A stretch of 64,000 bases of DNA from Hemerocallis citrina (lineage: Eukaryota; Streptophyta; Magnoliopsida; Asparagales; Asphodelaceae), in contig CM030361.1 of assembly GCA_017893485.1 (NCBI GenBank), positions 143,530,941 to 143,594,940 on the forward strand. Reading direction: 5' to 3'. Positions 57,730 to 64,000 of the stretch are shown here, piece after piece (the stretch's first letter is position 1; each line of letters opens with the position of its first letter). The translations under genes were made by a program, and so were the position numbers. Below the pieces are notes generated by a model. That model saw only the letters and a program-made list of their open reading frames with translations, ran no database searches and was not told the DNA's origin.

Positions 57730-58170
57730 TTATAACATTTCATTTATTTAATCTCATACTTTATTTATATTCATGATCGTTGCATAACATCACACTCATT
57801 CAATCTTATAATATATTCAAATTTATTCTCATCACATAACTTCACCTTCATTCAATCATATATTATCACATTCATTTTCATCGCATATCATCACATGCAT
57901 TTATTTTCATCGCATATCCTCACATGCATTCAATCTCATGATATCACATCCATTTTCACTGCATATCATCACATGCATTCATTTTCATCACATATCATTA
58001 CATTCATTCGGTCTCATAATCTCACATTCGTTCAATCTTATAATATCACGTTCATCCAATCTCATAATATCACATTTATCCCTATCTTATAACACATCTC
58101 ATAACATCGCATTTATTCATATCTCATACACATCTCATAGCATCTCGTAATACATTAACCATCATTCTCC
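57730..58170. repeat. CATATC/TCATCACATTCAT low-complexity region in LTR D
   Basis: Irregular repeats of ATCACAT(T/G)CATTCA and CTCATAATATCACAT. The small overlapping frames here are by-products of the repeat. Confidence 0.75.
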
Positions 58171-58382
58171 TTTTATATATTACAATTTACCTTCTTTTCA
58201 TTCTAATTTCATCATACAGCTTATTTAATGGTCATTCTCATTTTATCATATACTTGACTTTATAATTCATCATCATCTCATCATACAACTTAAGTTACTT
58301 CTCATTCTTATTGATAATATATATTACTTTCATTTTCATTTACATCTCATATTATAATTTACGTTAACTTTCCTTCTTATCA

Positions 58383-58515
58383 GGTAATACACCGCACCCC
58401 AAATAATTTGGGTAATATAACACCGCACCCTAAAGCCGATAGCCTGGGTAATAATCAACGCACCCCAAGTAGAACTTGGGTAATATCACATCACATCCCA
58501 AGCCGACAGCTGGAT
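58383..58515. repeat. Series of small hairpin-forming repeats in LTR D
   Basis: Four successive units of the type CACCGCACCCCAA...TTGGGTAATAT, each able to form a short stem (for example CCCCAAATAATTTGGG). Confidence 0.7.
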
Positions 58516-59385
58516 AATTACTTTACTTTATCATTTTCATCTTACAATTTACTTTACTTTTCATTTCCATTTCACAATACAACTATAATATCAACAACCC
58601 ACCGATTCATCCTGGGAGTTGTGCCAAGGTAGGTAGTTCCCACCATTTCGATGAAAATAGCGGGCAAGTAGTTCCTCGGCACAATTCTAAGTTGCATCAA
58701 ACTCATTTCAAATCAGATTTTATTTTAGCAACCATTCTCATCACATAATACCACTTACTTTTAATATTCATTGCATAATACACTTTACTATACATTTCAT
58801 TCTCATAAAATATCTTCTTTACTTTTCATTCATATAATGCATAATACATTTTCTTTACTTCTCCTATTCATTCACATAATATAATTTCATCTTATTCATA
58901 TTAATTCACACACATACTTCCTTCACTTTTCATACTCGTTTACATAACACCATATCTTCACTTTTCATATTTAATCACATAACATAATTTATTCTCTTTT
59001 CATAGATATTCACATAACACAATTTCTTCACCTTTCATTTTCATTCAAATACTTACTTCATTTACTATTTATTTTCATTTACATACTCATAACTCATTTT
59101 ATTTAATTCTCATCTTCATTCATATACACATTTTATGTTACTTTCCATATTCATTTCAAATCATACACTTTCTTTACTTTTTCGTTTCCACTTCACATCA
59201 AATACTTTATTTACTTTCGCATTTTTACTTCATATTTACTCATTTTATTAATTTGTTGACCAGTGCCCACATCATAACCGAACTGATTGGTGCCCACCAA
59301 AGGTCTTACGAATCCTATCGCTGTCAACCAAGGTTCTTATGCCTCCATCAAAACTAGAGCTGATAGCTTTGTCTAAACACAGATC

Positions 59386-60286
59386 ACTATCATACAGGTC
59401 TTACACATCACATATCACTGCCATACAGGTCTTACGCATCATATATCACTGCCATACAGGTCTTACGCATCACATACACATATCGCTGGCATACAGGTCT
59501 TACGCATCATATATCGCTGCCATACAGGTCTTACGCATCACAAAAACATATCGCTGCCATACAGGTCTTACGCATCACATATCGCTTCCATACAGGTCTT
59601 ACGCATCACATACACATATCGCTGCCATACAAGTCTTACGCATCACATGTCGCTGCCAATAAGGTCTTACGCATCACATATCACTGCCATACAGGTCTTA
59701 CGCATCACACACACATATCGCTGGCATACAGGTCTTACGCATCACATATCGCTGCCATACAGGTCTTATGCATCACAAACACATATTGCTGTCATATAGG
59801 TCTTACGCATCACATATCGCTTCCATACAGGTCTTACGCATCACATACACATATCGTTGCCATACAAATCTTACGCATCATATGTCGCTGCCATACAGGT
59901 CTTACGCATCACATACACATATCGCTGTCATACAGGTCTTACGCATCACATGTCGTCGCCATACAGGTTTTACGCATTACATACACATCACTGCCATACA
60001 CGTCTTACGCATCACATATCGTTGCCATACAGGTCTTACGCATCACATACATATATCGCTACCACACAGGTCTTACGCATCACATATCGCTGCCAGACAG
60101 GTATGACGCATCACATACACATATCGCTGCCATACATGTTTTATGTATCACATATCGCTGCCAGATAGGTCTTACGCATCACATACACATATCGCTGCCA
60201 TACAGGTCTTACGCATCACATATCGCTGACGTACAGGTCTTATGCAACATGCCGCCTATATCTGTCATATATAGGTCTTACGCCAC
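59386..60286. repeat. Tandem array, about 27 units of 31 and 37 bp
   Basis: The core is CATACAGGTCTTACGCATCA with TATCGCTGC. Units alternate between a short form (about 31 bp) and a form with an extra CACATA (about 37 bp), giving a two-unit higher-order repeat of about 68 bp. The overlapping frames through it encode only the repeat. Confidence 0.93.
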
Positions 60287-60289
60287 TGA

Positions 60290-61975
60290 AGATTTTGCAG
60301 GACTGCCCACTAATTAATATTCCCGCAAATTAGCAAGTATGATACTTTGCAACCTATTTAAAAATAACATTATTCATTCATTATAATTTCACCTTGTCCA
60401 TCATATATACCCTTTATTTAATGCCATGCTATTTATCTTATCCTTTATCACATAATATGCATACACCATGCTTTTTATCTTGTTATGTTATCATATATCA
60501 TGCTTATCTTGTCATATTATCATGTATAATGCATACACTATGCTGTTGATTCATTATCATATAAAACTTCAAAGTTAACGCCTACATATCATACCTACAC
60601 CATACCATTAATCTCATCACTTATTATATAAAATTCTTATTTATCACCCACACGTCATACACACACCATGCCATTTTCACTTCATATTATCACATAAAAT
60701 TTCCATCCTTTCACCTTATCGCATCACATAATCACACATCATACACACACATACATATATCAATGTCATCATAGCTCACTAAATCTAAATATTTCAACCC
60801 CATATTATATCAACACACTCCCATACATGTATACTAATTTCTTACACCCCCTAATTTACTCTATATCATACTTATGAATTTCAATACTCAATACACTTTA
60901 CGCATCACATACGGCAAACCATAATTTAAAAATTTTGTAGCACATCATAGATATACAATTACAGAAATAATACTCACCTAAGGAAACGTGAAGACCGACT
61001 GTGTAAGCTCTTCACTATTTCCCCCGAACTCGCCTCTTCTTCCTATTATCATATTTTCACACTAATTAGGGCTAAAGATATTCAAATTATTCACAAATAA
61101 CAATTAAATCATTCTAATCCTTCACAAGCATTTCATCGAACGCCTGGCGTGCACACGATACATGCACGCCTTCCGATTTTTCCTAACTGGGTTTTATGCC
61201 CTTAAAAGCTTCCAAAATTTATTCTAAATTATTTACCATAACTTATGGGAATTTCTACTATTAATTTGCATCAATTACTACTCCTATTATCTTTCAATTT
61301 CTAAGCCAACACTCTAATTACTTTTCAATTTAATTTCTATCTCTAAATTGCAAAATCTATCACTTCTACTATAAAGAGAATCACATATTCTCCCTACTGC
61401 ACCATTTCACAGCTAAAATTTTGCAAATCATATAATCACATACAATTTAAATAAAATCCAACTCACCGTAGGGTTGATGATTTAAAAAACCAACACCGTA
61501 GGGTTGAACACCCTCCAAATTGCCAAAACCCTAAAATTACTTAAAAAATAAATGAAAATTTGATTTGGTGAAGAAGCCCTAGGTTTTGGTCATGAATGGG
61601 TTTTGACCAAAAGGAAGTGGTGTGGGTGAGAATTGCGATCTGACGAAATGAAAGGGAAGGGAAGAAGAAAAAATAAATGGAAAATTAATTATAAGCCCCC
61701 CTCTTGACGTCTCATCTGTTATGGCTTGGGCCCTTGATGGCGGATATTGGAGCGCAGACTCCCTTTTTCTATATTTTCAGAGAAAGGGAATTGTTATATG
61801 ATCTATTCGAAGCCGCCACAGGTATGCGAATGATGACATTCTAGTTCTCTTTTTCATAATAAATTTCAATAAAACCCGCTCCACCAAATAAATAAATTAA
61901 TTAAAGAATATATATAAAATAATATTGCATATTTATGATTAATAATAACAATAACAATATTATCTACTCACAATA
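60290..61975 (-). other. LTR D promoter-side sequence
   Basis: No gene. On the minus strand a TTATAATT sequence lies near 61692, followed by a pyrimidine-rich leader-like stretch (61670-61600) and the candidate 5' splice site TTAG|GTGAGTA at 60977. I infer that this is the U3/leader part of LTR D. Confidence 0.35.
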
Positions 61976-62030
61976 AAAGAAATACAAACGACTATTTTGG
62001 AATTATAAAATAGAGGAGTGTTACAGTGTT

Positions 62031-63280
62031 CTTGCATGACACTAATCCTTCTTAAAAACTATTCTTTACAAACAACAACTACAACATTCATGACACAAAT
62101 TCATTTAAAAGAGAACATAAAGGGAGAAGAACACACACAATTAATTTGTCTAAACTCTTTGCAAAACAGTAGGTTCAAACTGCAGCTCTTGCTACTTATA
62201 AAAATCACCAGTAATTCCACACTTCTTGGAAATTTGATTTCGTAGAATTTAAAGAAAGATTAACGAATCTACTTCAAATTATTAGTTTTGAATTTCCTCC
62301 AAATACTACATATAAGATGTAGAAATGATAAAAAGCTGGAGGGTATACAAATTTCCAGAAACTACAGAAAACTGTCAACCAGTCATAAGTTCCAATTTAT
62401 TTAAAATACAAAACGATGTCCAAAACTCATGAAGTTTTGTGATATTCACATAATAGATTCACATATAAAAATTCCAGTTTCCAATTCTATATATTTGGAG
62501 AGATGATTTTTGGAAATAGGTATGATCTTCAGGCTAGAATTACAAGAATAGGTTCTGTTTCGTTTCTTGACCAGTAATGAGTTCAGATTTATTTAAAATA
62601 CCAAATGACCTCATATAATCATGAAATTTTGAGGAGACTTAATATACATATACGGGATACTCATATATAAATTTCAGCCACAGATATTATCTAATCAAGG
62701 AGAAATGATTTTCGGAGGTGAGACCAAATTCCATGATATTGATGTGTCTAATTTTTATATAATTATTGGTACTCATTTACCCATAAAAATCGCTTGTATT
62801 CGTCTATCTTGTTTATAATTTATCTTATATCCATATATTTCAATTAATTATTTATTTTTTTGAAGTAATAAGATTTTTTGATGCAAAAGGTGAAGATTTT
62901 TGGTAAAAATCAACAAACAAAACAAGCAGAATGATTTATTAATTTTTATTGTTTTGTTGAATTTTAAATTTTACAATTTGGCCGTGTGAAAAGCAAAATA
63001 TAAAATTTAAATTGCCAATAGAGGTGAAAGTGCAATAAATAATTTTAAAGGGTTTAATTGAAGTAATATGATTATTAGTTAGTTTAATTAATTTAAACTA
63101 ATTAATTTTTTTTTTAAATTTTAAATTCTGATTTTATTTTGTGTGTGTGCAGCACGTGCTTCAAGAAAAAGAAAGAGAAGAAAAAGAAGCTAGTATTAAA
63201 GATCGAATCAAATAAGGAAAGAAATAAATAAAGATGTGGATTTTTTCTGCAAAAATAAACCCTAATCTCCACGTTTCCTG
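62031..63280. other. AT-rich continuation of family C, no gene
   Basis: It resumes the sequence interrupted at 32738 after the GTGTT duplication. No coding motif is seen. Confidence 0.4.
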
Positions 63281-63284
63281 CGCC

Positions 63285-63292
63285 TATAAATA
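63285..63292 (+). promoter_or_regulatory. TATA box of a right-edge promoter
   Basis: TATAAATA in the context GCGCCTATAAATACAATAGC, following a CTCCACG stretch, with a purine-rich leader from about 63320. It resembles an LTR or gene promoter reading to the right. Downstream frames to 64000 are not recognisable. Confidence 0.45.
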
Positions 63293-64000
63293 CAATAGCA
63301 CACGAGAAGGAAGTGGCAAGCCTAACAAGAGAGAGTGCGACTGCCGATCTCTAATAATTAAAAAATAAAAAAAATATTAATAAAAGACGAAGCAGCAGGG
63401 TGAACAGGGAACGTTGGGCTGGTGCTCTGGACACACATGCAGACAGAGAGAAGACGACGTCAGCGAAAAAGCAAATAGTGGATTTGGCAAACCGTTCGAA
63501 GCAGGGAAAGAAACAGCGAAGGTGCAGAACAGTGGGCTGACGTGGCACTGACGTTAACGCGAAGTTCGAAGCAGAAAGTGACAGAGAGGAGAGAGAGCAG
63601 TTTTGACTTGGCGGCATGCAATTCGAGGCGTCTCAGTTTGCAATTTTTTTTACAAAACAGTTCTTCATGTATCTCTTTTCTTTGGTCTAATTTTATTATG
63701 GAATCCAATATAGTATTTGTTAGTTGTAATTTTTTTATGAACTAAATTAATTTTTTTAGGGCTTTGATGTAGCCTAGTTTTGAGAAGACAATTTTAATTC
63801 CATATTATTTTTCTATTTTTCTATGGTTGTGTGTTTTATTTTAATTCTGAATGCTTACAATTGGTTGACCAACTTTTGTATGATCTATTAAATAATGGAG
63901 AGACCGAACTGGTAATTTGTGATTTTGAATTAATAAAATTAAACACCGTTACAAGAGCGAACTGCTGTTAATGTGATAGTTAAGAAATCTATAGATCTTA

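Larger units (their letters stand above)
32739..62025 (-). mobile_element. Solo LTR D, enlarged by nested insertions
   Basis: The ends TGTAACACCCCAATT at 32739 and GGAGTGTTACA ending at 62025 are flanked by GTGTT (32734-32738 and 62026-62030). Its own sequence is 32739-33505, 49717-49778 and 57567-62025, about 5.3 kb once element 2, solo LTR F and their TSD copies are removed. No coding sequence is present. Orientation is inferred from a 5' splice-site-like TTAG|GTGAGTA (GT at 60977-60976) and an acceptor-like CTCTTTTGCAG|G (ending 33366) on the minus strand, next to the GACGTCC motif (33377-33388). The long 31/37-bp tandem array lies inside. Confidence 0.8.
28211..64000 (-). mobile_element. 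LTR of family C (start seen, end outside window)
   Basis: It starts TGTAGCGCCCCAATTTTCC at 28211, after a potential TSD half GCCTC (28206-28210). I find no matching TTACA-GCCTC before 64000. Own sequence is 28211-30410, 31700-32738 and, after the LTR D nest, 62031 onward. Landmarks shared with element 1's LTR lie in the same order and orientation: a splice-acceptor-like site (28450), hairpin (28494-28473), 20-bp motif (28665-28684), and a G21 run followed by TATTT (32150-32175) at the expected promoter position. It is either a large LTR or the edge of a longer element. The right part (62031-64000) is the least certain. Confidence 0.5.

Noticed and set aside
59339..60168. Three overlapping ORFs of 103-112 codons
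   Set aside because: They only translate the tandem repeat.
59386..60286. CRISPR-like look of 31-bp repeats at regular spacing
   Set aside because: The units abut without unique spacers, and the surroundings are plant LTR sequence with TSDs.

Overview
This is a stretch of plant nuclear DNA, most likely from a flowering plant with a large, transposon-rich genome. It is strongly AT-rich and made almost entirely of LTR-retrotransposon sequence. Primer-binding sites match initiator-methionine tRNA. One transposon carries a piece of a plant ABC-transporter (ABCC/MRP) gene. I find no intact host gene, no rRNA or functional tRNA gene, and nothing bacterial or viral. Every coding region is a transposon gene, and nearly all carry stops or frameshifts.

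The window is a nested heap whose layers can be ordered from target-site duplications (TSDs). The left 5 kb holds a LINE remnant (131-623) broken by a long-inverted-repeat Mutator-like element (624-1835, 9-bp TSD), an old LTR fragment with a TATA box (about 2010-2460) and a small Helitron (3121-3449). From about 5.3 kb the base layer is a decayed minus-strand Ty3/gypsy element of the Tat type. Its tandemly repeated noncoding region and pol scraps appear at 5280-7035, 10254-10868 and 26744-28210. It is interrupted by a solo LTR (7036-10253), by a probable gene-fragment Helitron ending at 26743, and by a large LTR sequence starting at 28211 (family C).

Inside the Helitron sits element 1, a Tekay/Del-like chromovirus on the minus strand (11827-25207, TSD GGAAT). 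It has pol but an acidic coiled-coil ORF where gag should be. Inside family C sit a miniature LTR element (30411-31694, TSD TTGCT) and LTR D (32739-62025, TSD GTGTT), about 5.3 kb long without its inserts. LTR D in turn contains element 2, a plus-strand chromovirus (33506-49711, TSD AAAGA), and solo LTR F (49779-57561, TSD AAAAG). Element 2 is split in its integrase zinc-finger region by solo LTR E (40581-45008, TSD CATGG). LTR F is split by a CACTA DNA transposon (50237-54668, TSD GTA), which carries the ABCC exon and transposase-gene remnants.

The most interesting signals are regulatory. The long LTRs of families 1/F, C and E, which otherwise look very different, share an RNA-type hairpin (arms CGTCAGTT / AACTGACG, with a covarying pair in E and a G-U wobble in family 1). 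It is followed by TNCCCAC and a 3' splice-site-like sequence. Families 1, F, D and E have a consensus 5' splice site near the TATA end. This suggests that the bulk of these 3-5 kb LTRs is a leader intron. Two further candidates are a 158-bp GT-AG intron at the gag/protease junction of element 2 that ends exactly on the gag stop codon, and a pair of tRNA-like Pol III promoter modules inside the family-1 LTR.
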